From Nitratireductor arenosus (lineage in GTDB: Bacteria > Pseudomonadota > Alphaproteobacteria > Rhizobiales > Rhizobiaceae): 64,000 nucleotides of DNA. The DNA lies in the NCBI RefSeq assembly GCF_009742725.1, contig NZ_WPHG01000004.1, positions 310,001 to 374,000 of the forward strand, read 5' to 3'. The translations under genes and the position numbers were made by a program. This document shows, in pieces, positions 51,713-60,749 of the stretch (positions are counted from its first letter, which is position 1; the number at the start of each line of letters is the position of its first letter). The notes below the pieces were generated by a model. It searched no databases. It saw only the letters and a program-made list of their open reading frames with translations, and had not been told where the DNA came from.

Positions 51713-53185
51713 ATGCGTGTCGCGATTGGCGGTTTTTATCATGAAACGAACACCCGCGCGCGCACCGTCACGCGGCTGACGGATTTTCAGGCCTACCAAT
51801 ATGCCGAAGGCGCGGCCCTGGCCCGGACCTTCGCCGGCACCAACAGCGAAATCGGCGGCATGCTCGACCGGGTGGCCGAAGGCGGGCACGACACCATACC
51901 GCTTCTGTTCGCCGCCGCGGTGCCGTCGGGACCGATCGAGCGCGCCTGTTACGAACAATTGCTCGGCCGCTCGCTTGCCCTGCTTGCCGAAGCCGGACGG
52001 GTCGACGCGGTGCTCTTGTCGCTGCACGGCGCCGCTGTCGTCGAGGGCATCGACGACCCCGACAGTGCCTTCGTCGCCGCCGTGCGCGCGGCCGTCGGCA
52101 AGGATGTGCCGATCGGCGTTACGCTCGACTATCATGCCAATATCGGCTCCGCGCTGTTCGACGCGGCGAGCTTCATCTCCGTCTACCGCACCTATCCCCA
52201 TACCGACATGGCCGAACGGGGTCGGGAAGCGGCCCACGTCACGCTGGCACCGGACGGACCGCCGCCGGGCGTGATGCGCAAGCTACCGCTGATCACGGTG
52301 CCGCTGGTTCAGGCCACCGGTGACACCGGCATGGCCGGCGCCATGCGCGCTTTCGCCGAGGCGCTGGCGACGCCAGGCGTGGTCAGCGCCTCGCTCGCCA
52401 TGGGCTTTGCCTATGCCGACAGTCCCAATCTGGGCGCGACCGTTTTGGCCTATGGCGGCGAAGCGGCGCAGCGCGCCGCCGACCGGCTGGCGCATGCGGT
52501 GTGGGACGAGCGCGCCACCCTTCTGCCGGAACTGGTCGAGCTGGCCGCGCTGCCGGCCACCCTGGTCGCCGACGGCCGGGACCCGACCATCGTCGTCGAC
52601 CCCTCGGACAATGTCGGCGGCGGCAGCGCCGGCGACGGCACCGCTTTGCTGGAGACGCTGCTTGCAGCCGGAATCGGCGGTGCCGTCGTGATCACCGACC
52701 CCGAGGCGGTCGCGGTGGCGGGGACCGTCGGCCTCGGCGGCGCCTTCGACGGCCTCGTCGGCGCGAAAGCCGATACGCTGCACGGCAGGCCGGTGCGGCT
52801 GCGCGGCCGGGTGAACTGGCTCGGGCCGGCCTCCTTCACCAATACCAGCAGCTACATGACCGGCTTCGTCACCACGATGGGCGACTGCGCGGTCGTCTCG
52901 CACGGCGATCTGCATGTCGTGCTGACCAGCCGGCGCACCATGCCCTTCGACACCGGCATTCTCACCGCCGTCGGCCTTGCCCCCGAGGCGCAGCCGGTGA
53001 TCGTGGTCAAATCGGCGATCGCCTGGCGCGCCGCCTTCGCGCCGATCGCGCGGCGCGTGCTCGTCGCCGACACGCCCGGCATCTGTCCGGCGCGGCTGCG
53101 GGCCGAACACTACACCAAGGTGCCACGGCCAATCTGGCCGCTCGACCCCGATATCGACTTCAATCAGGAAAGCCCCACACCATGA
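51713..53185 (+). CDS. M81-family (MlrC/microcystinase C-like) metallo-hydrolase
   Basis: A 490-aa protein opening MRVAIGGFYHETNT, the hallmark of M81 enzymes, with a domain of unknown function typical of MlrC, including LSLHGAAVVEGIDDPD, the metal-site candidate LDYHANI and YRTYPHTDM. MlrC cleaves linearised microcystin, but most relatives sit in catabolic operons with unknown substrates, some on N-carbamoyl, hydantoin-like or amide compounds. The start at 51713 is preceded by GAGGAGACGG. It overlaps the M24 gene by 4 nt. Confidence 0.87.
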   Translation: MRVAIGGFYHETNTRARTVTRLTDFQAYQYAEGAALARTFAGTNSEIGGMLDRVAEGGHDTIPLLFAAAVPSGPIERACYEQLLGRSLALLAEAGRVDAVLLSLHGAAVVEGIDDPDSAFVAAVRAAVGKDVPIGVTLDYHANIGSALFDAASFISVYRTYPHTDMAERGREAAHVTLAPDGPPPGVMRKLPLITVPLVQATGDTGMAGAMRAFAEALATPGVVSASLAMGFAYADSPNLGATVLAYGGEAAQRAADRLAHAVWDERATLLPELVELAALPATLVADGRDPTIVVDPSDNVGGGSAGDGTALLETLLAAGIGGAVVITDPEAVAVAGTVGLGGAFDGLVGAKADTLHGRPVRLRGRVNWLGPASFTNTSSYMTGFVTTMGDCAVVSHGDLHVVLTSRRTMPFDTGILTAVGLAPEAQPVIVVKSAIAWRAAFAPIARRVLVADTPGICPARLRAEHYTKVPRPIWPLDPDIDFNQESPTP

Positions 53186-54342
53186 GCGTCACCCGTGAGG
53201 ATGTGTTTTCGGCCGCGGAGTTCGAGCGGCGTCGCGACCGCGTTCGTAGCGCCATGCGCGCACAAGACCTCGACGCGATCGTGCTGCACGACCCGTCAAA
53301 CATCTACTATCTATGCGGCCACCACACCCTCAATATCTGGGATTACCAGTGCCTCGTGCTGCCGCTCGACGGCCTGCCGTTCATGGTGCTGTGGCAATTC
53401 GAGCAGGGCCGCTTCAACGCCAGCGCGAGCGCCTGCAAGGCGGTCTATTTCGGCAACGGCGCCGAACCCGTGGCCGCGACCGCCGCAGCGCTCGCCGCGC
53501 ACGGTCTGGCCAAGGCGCGGATCGGCCTGGAGGCGGCCGGCGGCTTTCTGAGCCCGGCCCGCCATGCGGCCATCGTCGAAGCCTTGCCCGGGGCGCGCGT
53601 CGCCGACGCCGGCGGCCTGGTGGAGGACGTGCGCGCGGTCAAATCTGCTGCCGAGCTCGACATCATGCGCCAGGCCCAGACCGTCACCGACGCGGCCATG
53701 CGCGCCGCGCTCGGCGCCATCCGGCCCGGCGCCAGCGACCGCGACATCACCCGCGCCATGGCCGACGCGCTGATCGAGGGCGGCACGCAAGGATTCTCGA
53801 TCTTTCCGATGGTCGCCGTCGGCGCACGTTCCGGCGTGCCGCACCACGCCCAGATCGGCGCCACCGTGGAGAACGGCGACACGGTGTTCCTGGAATGCTC
53901 GCCGGCGATCCATTGGTACCATGCGCCGCTGATGCGCACGGCCGCGCTCGGCACGCCGCGCGACCCGTTCGTGGAGGAGGTGGCGGCGGTTGGCACCGAA
54001 GCCATCGAGGCGATGATGCAGGCGATGAAGCCGGGCGTGGCCGCCTGCGAGGTCGCCGAGGCCGGCGCCCGCGTCGTCGACCGCATCCGCGACGGGATCC
54101 TGTTCCACGATTTCTACGGCTACTCGGTCGGCATCGGCTTTCCGCCGACCTGGATCGTCGGCGGCACGATGCAGATTACCCGCGACAACCCTCGCCCGCT
54201 CGAGGCCGGCATGACCTTCCATTTTCCCATGACGCTGCGCAAACTCGGCGTGTTCGGCGTCGGCCAAAGCCGCACGGTGGTCGTCACCGAAGCCGGCTGC
54301 ACGGCACTGAGCGCGCTGCCGCTCGGCCTCGACAGGGTCTGA
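53182..54342 (+). CDS. M24-family creatinase/ectoine-hydrolase-like protein lacking metal ligands
   Basis: A 386-aa two-domain pita-bread protein: N-terminal creatinase-N domain (about 12-145), then the M24 catalytic fold. Where metallo-aminopeptidases have Asp-Asp metal ligands, this protein reads FLECSPAIHWYHAPLMRT (236-253), as in metal-free creatinase and ectoine hydrolase DoeA. His221/His222 fall near the catalytic His of those enzymes. It should therefore hydrolyse a small C-N bond compound, not a peptide. It is translationally coupled to the M81 gene and 4 bp before the racemase-like gene. Confidence 0.87.
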   Translation: MSVTREDVFSAAEFERRRDRVRSAMRAQDLDAIVLHDPSNIYYLCGHHTLNIWDYQCLVLPLDGLPFMVLWQFEQGRFNASASACKAVYFGNGAEPVAATAAALAAHGLAKARIGLEAAGGFLSPARHAAIVEALPGARVADAGGLVEDVRAVKSAAELDIMRQAQTVTDAAMRAALGAIRPGASDRDITRAMADALIEGGTQGFSIFPMVAVGARSGVPHHAQIGATVENGDTVFLECSPAIHWYHAPLMRTAALGTPRDPFVEEVAAVGTEAIEAMMQAMKPGVAACEVAEAGARVVDRIRDGILFHDFYGYSVGIGFPPTWIVGGTMQITRDNPRPLEAGMTFHFPMTLRKLGVFGVGQSRTVVVTEAGCTALSALPLGLDRV

Positions 54343-54346
54343 GGCC

Positions 54347-55102
54347 ATGACGAAGACAAAGCTGCGCCTCGGCCTCGTTTTCCCCGGCGGCGGCTGCGAA
54401 GCCGATTTCTACCGCTTCGAACGCGACACCGGCGAGGCCGTCCGGGTCTATTTCGCGCAGGCGCGGTACGGCGCCGTCGAAGGCGCCGACCACCATCCCG
54501 ACGCGCTGCGCGAGACGGCGCGCGTCGACTGGATCGCGCAGGCAGCGCATCGCCTGTCGCAGGTTCCGCTCGACGCTCTGGTCTGGGCCTGCACCAGCGG
54601 TAGCTTCATCAACGGCCGGCGCTTCGCCGAGGAGCAGGCACGCGGCATCGCGGCGGCGACCGGCGTGCCGACGACCAGCACTTCGCTCGCCTTCGCGGCC
54701 GCCGCACACGCCCTGTCGGCGCGCAAGGTCAGCCTACTTGCCACCTATCCGCAGGACACGGTGGCGTTCTTCACATCGTTTCTGGCCGAATACGGGATCG
54801 CGGTCGAAACCAGCCGCAGCCTCGGCTTCGACAGCGGCTGGATCTCGTCCGGCTTCGACGGCGACGCGCTGATGCGCGCGGCCGAAAAGGCGGTCGCGCC
54901 CGGCACGCAGGCCCTGCTGATTCCCGATACCGCCCTTCCAACGCTCGACGTCGTCGACGCCCTGGAAAAACGCCTCGGCCTTCCCGTCCTCAGCGCCAAC
55001 GCGGTCACGCTCTGGCACGGCATGCGCACGAGCGGGCGCGTCGTGCCAGTCAACGGGCTGGGAACGCTGCTTGCGGATTTCGGGCAAATGCCGGCCGCGT
55101 AG
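54347..55102 (+). CDS. Asp/Glu racemase-superfamily protein (maleate isomerase/AMDase-like)
   Basis: A 251-aa protein of the maleate isomerase/arylmalonate decarboxylase group. The first active-site Cys is Cys82 in WACTSGSF. At the second position, where racemases and maleate isomerase have Cys, it has Asp194 (LIPDTALPT). With a single catalytic Cys it should not act as a two-base racemase, so an isomerase, decarboxylase or hydrolytic variant is more likely. It ends the IclR-M81-M24 unit. Confidence 0.82.
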   Translation: MTKTKLRLGLVFPGGGCEADFYRFERDTGEAVRVYFAQARYGAVEGADHHPDALRETARVDWIAQAAHRLSQVPLDALVWACTSGSFINGRRFAEEQARGIAAATGVPTTSTSLAFAAAAHALSARKVSLLATYPQDTVAFFTSFLAEYGIAVETSRSLGFDSGWISSGFDGDALMRAAEKAVAPGTQALLIPDTALPTLDVVDALEKRLGLPVLSANAVTLWHGMRTSGRVVPVNGLGTLLADFGQMPAA

Positions 55103-55226
55103 ACGCGAGCACAATCCGCATGAACGTCATGGCATCGAGAGGTGGGGCGGCTGGCTTTGTGCTCGTGTCGTCGCTTGGAGCGATTTCGGTTGCCGCGCGG
55201 CCTAGCTGCCACCATGGCGATTGTTT

Positions 55227-55269
55227 TTCCAGTTTTTGGTCCGCCGACGCAGTTTTCCGATTGGAAAAC
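55227..55269 (+). promoter_or_regulatory. Operator candidates upstream of the PotABCD-type operon
   Basis: GTTTTCC-GATT-GGAAAAC (55252-55269) is a perfect palindrome 101 bp before the binding-protein start. Next to it, TTCCAGTTTTT (55227-55237) repeats an 11-mer found in the iclR divergent promoter. IclR-family operators are often TTCC/GGAA dyads, so this may be an IclR site. Confidence 0.45.
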
Positions 55270-55370
55270 CCGGCTCGAGCACGGTTTTGCCTTGCCGCGC
55301 GCGGCTAGCAAAAATAGTCTTTTTTGCCGCCGTCGACCTCCCGCGGCGAAACCAAAACAGAGGGCAAGAC

Positions 55371-56408
55371 ATGATCGGCACATTTTCGCGCATCCTCGCC
55401 GGCGCCGCGTGCGCGGCCATGCTGGCAGCAGGCCCGGCAGCGGCGCAATCCAAGACGCTGACGATTTCCTGGTGGGGCTTCAACGGCGACAAGCTAAACG
55501 AGTACATCGTCCAGCCGTTCCAGAAACAATGCGGCTGCGAGCTCGTTTTCGAGACCGGCAACAATGCCGACCGGCTGAACAAGATCAAGATCCGCAGCGG
55601 CGGCGGCGTCGACGTCGCCTATTTCACCGATTCCTATTCGCAGATCGGCATCGAGGAAGGCCTGTTCCAGCCGATCGACCGCTCGAAGATTCCCAATATC
55701 GACGGGCTTTACGAGATGGCGCAGGCGCCGCAGGGCGAATACGGCCCGGCCTATTCGATCGGCCGCGTGGGCATCGTCTACGATTCGGCCAAGGTCGAGC
55801 CGGCGATCACGCGCTGGAGCGATCTGTGGCGCGACGACCTGAAAGGCCAGATCTCGTTGCCCGGCATCACCACGACGGCCGGCCCGATGGTCGTCATGCT
55901 GGCCGGCGACAAGGCCGGCACCGACGCCTTCGAGGACGACGGCCCGGCCTTCGCCGAGATCGAGGCGCTGAAGCCGAACGTGGTCAAGAACTACAAGACC
56001 GGTTCGGAGATGATCAATCTATTCTCGACTGGCGAGGTGACGGTGTCGCTCGCCCAGGATTTCGCGCTGGCGCAGTTGCAGGCGGCGGTGCCAACAGTGG
56101 TGTGGGCCGATCTGGAGGATGGCGCGGTGGCGACGTTGAATACGGTCAACATCCCCAAGGGCGCCGAAAACGTCGAACTTGCGCATGAATTCATCAATTT
56201 CATCCTCGATCCCGAACTGCAAAAGACGCTCGCCGCCAACGGCGTCGACGCACCGGTGGTGAAATCGGTCGAGCTGACGCCGGAACAGGCCAAGCAGTGG
56301 ACCTATGGCGCGGCAATGATCGACAATCTCAAACGGGTCGACTACGCCAAGATGAACGCAGCCAAGAAGGGCTGGATCGACCGCTGGAACGAAGTCTTCG
56401 GCATGTAA
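55371..56408 (+). CDS. Spermidine/putrescine-type ABC substrate-binding protein
   Basis: A 345-aa PotD/PotF-like receptor with signal peptide to about residue 25 (MLAAGPAAAQ) and the opening LTISWWGFNGDKLNEYIVQPF. It contains the ligand region YSIGRVGIVYDSAKVEPAITRWSDLW. Acidic residues typical for polyamine recognition are only partly recognisable, so another small amine or amidine ligand is possible. The start at 55371 follows GAGGGCAAGAC. It is 168 bp ahead of the permease genes. Confidence 0.9.
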   Translation: MIGTFSRILAGAACAAMLAAGPAAAQSKTLTISWWGFNGDKLNEYIVQPFQKQCGCELVFETGNNADRLNKIKIRSGGGVDVAYFTDSYSQIGIEEGLFQPIDRSKIPNIDGLYEMAQAPQGEYGPAYSIGRVGIVYDSAKVEPAITRWSDLWRDDLKGQISLPGITTTAGPMVVMLAGDKAGTDAFEDDGPAFAEIEALKPNVVKNYKTGSEMINLFSTGEVTVSLAQDFALAQLQAAVPTVVWADLEDGAVATLNTVNIPKGAENVELAHEFINFILDPELQKTLAANGVDAPVVKSVELTPEQAKQWTYGAAMIDNLKRVDYAKMNAAKKGWIDRWNEVFGM

Positions 56409-56576
56409 AGGCGACGTTCATCCGCTCCTTGCGTCAAGACGCGATGCGGGTGTGGTGAGCTGGACGGGGACGGTCTGTCGTCAGCGCGTCCCCTTCCGCC
56501 ACCCCACCCACGCCAGGGCGGACAGCTTTTAGACCCAGCCCGCGACGGCTTCAAAAAAAACGCGGAAATCCCGACC

Positions 56577-57404
56577 ATGCCCAAACGTTTCGCCGGCTGG
56601 ATACTCGCCTTTCCCGCGACCATGCTGGTGGCGCTGTTCCTGCTGGTTCCGGTCACGCTGACGATCGCCACCACGTTCGGCGACGGTTCGGGGCCGATCG
56701 CGCCCTATCTCGATTTCTTCAACAGCGGCTTCCGCCGCACGGTGTTGTGGCGCACGCTCGAGGTCTCGCTGGCGACGACGGCGATCTCGCTCGTTCTGGG
56801 TTTCCTGACCGCCTATGTGGTGTCGCGCGCGCCCGGCCGGCTGAAAAGCATCCTGATTATCGCCGCCGTGTTCCCGCTCCTGACCGGCGTGGTGGTGCGC
56901 TCCTTCGCCTGGCTGATCATCCTGGGCAAGAACGGCATTTTGAACAATTTCCTCACCTGGATCGGTGTTATCGGCGAACCGCTGTCGATGCTCTATACGG
57001 AAGGGTCGGTCATCGTTGCGATGGTCTATCTGTTCACGCCGCTGATGATCCTGACCCTGGTCGGGGTGCTCGAGAACATCCCCGACGACGTCATCCAGGC
57101 CTCCGCCTCGCTGGGCGCCACGCCGGCCGCCACGTTCCGGCAGGTCATTTTCCCGCTCGCCGTGCCCGGCCTGATCGTCGGCGCGGTGCTGGTCTTCACC
57201 GGGTCCTTCACCTCCTACGCCACGCCGCAGCTTCTCGGCGGCGAGCGGCAGATGATGATGGGCACGCTGATGTACCAGGCCGCCATGGTCAATTTCGACT
57301 GGGTCAGCGCCTCCACCATCGCCACGATCATGGTCGTCATCACCGTGTCGGTGGTGCTGGCCATGACCCGCATCGCCAAGCGCCTCAACCCGATGACGAC
57401 GTGA
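56577..57404 (+). CDS. Spermidine/putrescine-type ABC permease (PotB-like)
   Basis: A 275-aa permease with six helices and the EAA-loop IQASASLGATPAATFRQVIFPLAVPG. It overlaps the next gene by a single base. The start at 56577 follows a weak ribosome site (CGGAAATCCCGACC). Confidence 0.9.
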   Translation: MPKRFAGWILAFPATMLVALFLLVPVTLTIATTFGDGSGPIAPYLDFFNSGFRRTVLWRTLEVSLATTAISLVLGFLTAYVVSRAPGRLKSILIIAAVFPLLTGVVVRSFAWLIILGKNGILNNFLTWIGVIGEPLSMLYTEGSVIVAMVYLFTPLMILTLVGVLENIPDDVIQASASLGATPAATFRQVIFPLAVPGLIVGAVLVFTGSFTSYATPQLLGGERQMMMGTLMYQAAMVNFDWVSASTIATIMVVITVSVVLAMTRIAKRLNPMTT

Positions 57405-58192
57405 TGAACACAACCATGCCCCGCTCTCTCGTCGCCTTCGCGGCGGTGGTCTATGTCTTTCTGGTCGGGCCGCTGATCATCGTGATCGGCGCAGCCCTCA
57501 GCGACACCTCCTATCTGACCTTCCCGCCGCAGGGCCTGACGTTCAGATGGTTCGAGAACATTTTCGAGATTAGCGCGTTTCGCCGTACCATCGTGACCAG
57601 CATGCAGCTTGCCTTCCTGGCCACCGGCCTGGGGCTTCTGGTCGGCATTCCGGCCGCCTACGCGCTCAACCGCCACCGCATCCAGCTTCCGTCATGGCTG
57701 TCGACGGTGTTCGTGCTGCCGATCCTGGTGCCGGAAATCGTGCTCGGCTTCTCCTTGCTCAAATCGGTCGCCGTCGGCGCCTCGCTGCCGATCTTTTTGT
57801 CGCTCCTGATCGGCCACACGCTGATCGTACTGCCTTATTGCGTGCGGGTGATCTCGGCCAGCCTGTCCTCCTTCGACTTCTCGATCGAGGAGGCCGCGAT
57901 CAGCCTCGGCAGCCGGCCGGCGAAGACCTTCTTCACCATCGTGCTGCCGAATGTGCGCTCGGGCGTGATCGCCGCCTTCATCCTGGCCTTCATCACCTCG
58001 ATCAACGACGTGTCGACCTCGCTGTTTCTGACCGGGCCAGGCATCTCCACGCTGCCGATCCAGATTCTCGCCCATGTCGAGCAGTTCTTCGACCCGACGA
58101 TCGCTTCCGTATCCGTTTTGCTGATGGTGCTGACCGTCGCCGTGATGGCGATCGTGGAACGCACGCTCGGCCTGACCTTCCTGACAAAGTAG
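57404..58192 (+). CDS. Spermidine/putrescine-type ABC permease (PotC-like)
   Basis: A 262-aa permease, six helices, with EAA-loop IEEAAISLGSRPAKTFFTIVLP. ATG at 57404 shares one base with the previous stop (TGATG). It pairs with the PotB-like protein to form the channel. Confidence 0.9.
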   Translation: MNTTMPRSLVAFAAVVYVFLVGPLIIVIGAALSDTSYLTFPPQGLTFRWFENIFEISAFRRTIVTSMQLAFLATGLGLLVGIPAAYALNRHRIQLPSWLSTVFVLPILVPEIVLGFSLLKSVAVGASLPIFLSLLIGHTLIVLPYCVRVISASLSSFDFSIEEAAISLGSRPAKTFFTIVLPNVRSGVIAAFILAFITSINDVSTSLFLTGPGISTLPIQILAHVEQFFDPTIASVSVLLMVLTVAVMAIVERTLGLTFLTK

Positions 58193-58197
58193 ACACG

Positions 58198-59259
58198 ATG
58201 ACCCAGCCGCTTTCCGTCGAAAACGTCACCGCCCATTACGGCACCACCAAGGTGCTGGAGGACCTGTCGCTGTCCGTTGCAGCCGGCGAACTGGTTTCGC
58301 TGCTCGGTGCGTCGGGTTGCGGCAAGACGACCACGCTGCGCCTGATCGCCGGTTTCCTGGAGCCGACTTCCGGCCAGATCACGCTCGGCGGCCGCGACCT
58401 GACCCGGCTGCCGGCCTATCGGCGCGACATCGGGCTGGTGTTCCAGAACTACGCCCTGTTTCCGCATCTGAGCGTGCTCGACAATGTCGCCTTCGGGCTC
58501 AAGCAGCGCGGCGTCGGCTCGAGCGAACGCGACGGCAAGGCACAGGCCATGCTCGAGCGCGTCGGCCTGTCGGGCCTGTCGGACCGCCTGCCCGGTGCGC
58601 TGTCCGGCGGCCAGAAGCAGCGCGTCGCGCTGGCGCGCGCGCTCGTCATCGAACCGCCGCTTTTGATGTTCGACGAGCCGCTATCCAATCTCGACGCCAA
58701 GCTCAGGATCGACATGCGCGTGGAGATCCGCCAGTTGCAGCGCGCCAACGGCACCACATCGGTCTATGTCACCCACGACCAGGAGGAGGCGTTTTCGATC
58801 TCCGACCGGGTGGCGATCATGAATGCCGGGCGCATCATGCAGTTCGACACGCCCGAAAATCTCTATCAGCGGCCGGCCAACGCCTTCGTCGCGCGTTTCG
58901 TCGGCTTCGAAAACCTGGTCGCGATGCGCGTCGTGGCGCGCGACGGCGACCAGGTGACGGCCGAGGCGGCCGGCGGCACCCGGCTCGAGCTCAGCCAGGC
59001 CAGGTTCGGCGCAATCCCCGACCGGTTCGTGCTGGCGACGCGGCCCGACGGGCTGGCCGTCAGCGCCGACCCGAACGCGCAGGGCATTCCCGCCAAGCTG
59101 GGGCTGCGCACCTATCTCGGGCGCGCCTACCAGTATCAATGCGAGACCGAAGCCGGCCATCTGATCGCCAACGGCACGCTGTCGACGCCGCTGGAGCCCG
59201 GCAATCCGGCGCGGCTGGTGCCGGTGCCCGACCAGTGCTGCGTGCTCGACGCGGAGTGA
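58198..59259 (+). CDS. Spermidine/putrescine-type ABC ATPase (PotA-like)
   Basis: A 353-aa ATPase with Walker A GASGCGKT (near 39-46), signature LSGGQKQRV, Walker B LLMFDEPLSNLDAKL and the H-loop YVTHDQEEAF. A C-terminal TOBE-like domain starts near residue 235. It begins 5 nt after the PotC-like gene. It completes an importer for a cationic or amine compound, whose substrate feeds the hydrolases downstream. Confidence 0.92.
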   Translation: MTQPLSVENVTAHYGTTKVLEDLSLSVAAGELVSLLGASGCGKTTTLRLIAGFLEPTSGQITLGGRDLTRLPAYRRDIGLVFQNYALFPHLSVLDNVAFGLKQRGVGSSERDGKAQAMLERVGLSGLSDRLPGALSGGQKQRVALARALVIEPPLLMFDEPLSNLDAKLRIDMRVEIRQLQRANGTTSVYVTHDQEEAFSISDRVAIMNAGRIMQFDTPENLYQRPANAFVARFVGFENLVAMRVVARDGDQVTAEAAGGTRLELSQARFGAIPDRFVLATRPDGLAVSADPNAQGIPAKLGLRTYLGRAYQYQCETEAGHLIANGTLSTPLEPGNPARLVPVPDQCCVLDAE

Positions 59260-59320
59260 TGGCCGGCGACGGCCCAGCAATACCGGCGCGCAAACCGCCC
59301 CAACCCGACCGGGACCGCCC

Positions 59321-60643
59321 ATGACCCTGCTGATCACCAACGCCACGCTGCTGCCCTGCACGCCGGAGATGCCGGTGATCGAGAACGGTTTCGTGCAGAT
59401 CGAGGGCGAGACGATCACCGCGACGGGCGCCGGTCCCGCCCCGGCGATCGACGGCGCCGAGACGATCGACGTCGCCGGCGACATCGTCATGCCGGGCATG
59501 GTCAATCCGCATTGCCATATGGCGATGACGTTGTTTCGCGGCCTCGGCGAAGATGTCGACGACCGGCTCTATCGTTACGTGCTGCCGCTGGAACGCAAAT
59601 TCGTCACGCCCGAGATGGTGCGGGCCGGCACAAGGCTCGCCGCCCTGGAACTGATCGCCGGCGGCGTCACCACCGTAGCGGACATGTATTATTTCGAAAC
59701 CGAGGTCGGCCGTGTGATCGACGAGGCCGGCATGCGCGGCGTGGTCGGCCAGACGATCGCCGATTTCGACCCGCCCGACCACGCCACCATCGACGCCGGC
59801 TTCGCATTGACCGAGGATCTTGTGGCCGAATTCGCAGGCCATCCGCGAGTGATCGCCTCGATCGCGCCGCACGCGCCCTATTCGACCGATATCGCGGTCA
59901 TGAACCGGATCGCGCGCTGGGCCGACGACCACCCCGGCGTGCCGGTGCAGATCCATCTGGCCGAGATGGATTCGGAAATGGACTGGTGCGCCAAGAATCA
60001 CGGGCTTCGTCCAGTCGAAGTGGTCGAGAAGGCGGGGTTGCTGCGCAAGGGGTTGATCTGCGCGCATTGCTTGCACGTGTCGGAAAGCGACATCGAGAAG
60101 ATGGCGCGCGCCGAGGTCCGCGTTGCCCACAATGCGCGCTCCAATGCCAAGGCCGGCCGCGGCATCGCGCCGGTGGAAGCGATGCGGACCGCCGGCCTGC
60201 CGGTCGGGATCGCCACCGACGGGCCGATGAGCGGCAATACGCTCGACCTGTTCTCGCAATTCGCGCCGGTTACCATGTTCCAGAAGCTTCTGGGCCACAG
60301 CCGCAAGCCGATGCCGGGCGTGGAGGTGATCCGCATGGCCACGGTCGAGGGTGCGCGCGTGCTTGGGCTGGACGACCGGATCGGCTCACTGGAGCCCGGC
60401 AAGCAGGCCGACCTGATCCGCATCGACATGTCCGCCCCGCGCCTGCAGCCGGTCTACGATCCCTATGCAACCCTGGTGTTTTCGGCCATGCCGGACGATG
60501 TGCGCGACGTCATGGTGGCCGGATCGTGGCTGATGCGCGACCGCACGGTGCTGACACTTGAACGCAAGCAGGTGCTGCGCGACGCGCTGCAGGTGGCCGC
60601 ACGCTTCAAGGCCGAAATGACACGGATCGACGCCACCGTTTGA
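59321..60643 (+). CDS. TrzA/SAH-deaminase-like metal-dependent amidohydrolase
   Basis: A 440-aa amidohydrolase-superfamily protein. Metal ligands lie in HCHMAM (near residue 66), in IHLAEMD and HCLHVSES, and the proton-relay Asp is in IATDGPMSGNTLD. It resembles adenosine/S-adenosylhomocysteine deaminases, 8-oxoguanine deaminase and chlorotriazine hydrolases, so it probably removes ammonia or a leaving group from an amidine or N-heterocycle. It follows the PotA-like gene by 61 bp. Confidence 0.9.
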   Translation: MTLLITNATLLPCTPEMPVIENGFVQIEGETITATGAGPAPAIDGAETIDVAGDIVMPGMVNPHCHMAMTLFRGLGEDVDDRLYRYVLPLERKFVTPEMVRAGTRLAALELIAGGVTTVADMYYFETEVGRVIDEAGMRGVVGQTIADFDPPDHATIDAGFALTEDLVAEFAGHPRVIASIAPHAPYSTDIAVMNRIARWADDHPGVPVQIHLAEMDSEMDWCAKNHGLRPVEVVEKAGLLRKGLICAHCLHVSESDIEKMARAEVRVAHNARSNAKAGRGIAPVEAMRTAGLPVGIATDGPMSGNTLDLFSQFAPVTMFQKLLGHSRKPMPGVEVIRMATVEGARVLGLDDRIGSLEPGKQADLIRIDMSAPRLQPVYDPYATLVFSAMPDDVRDVMVAGSWLMRDRTVLTLERKQVLRDALQVAARFKAEMTRIDATV

Positions 60644-60749
60644 GGCTGGACCACGACAAGCCGGCGCGCTGGCCGGGCGCAGGCATTGCCCTCAGCGGCC
60701 CGCTCCGGCATGGATCGCCAAGGCGCCCCGCAATCGACAGGAGACGACA

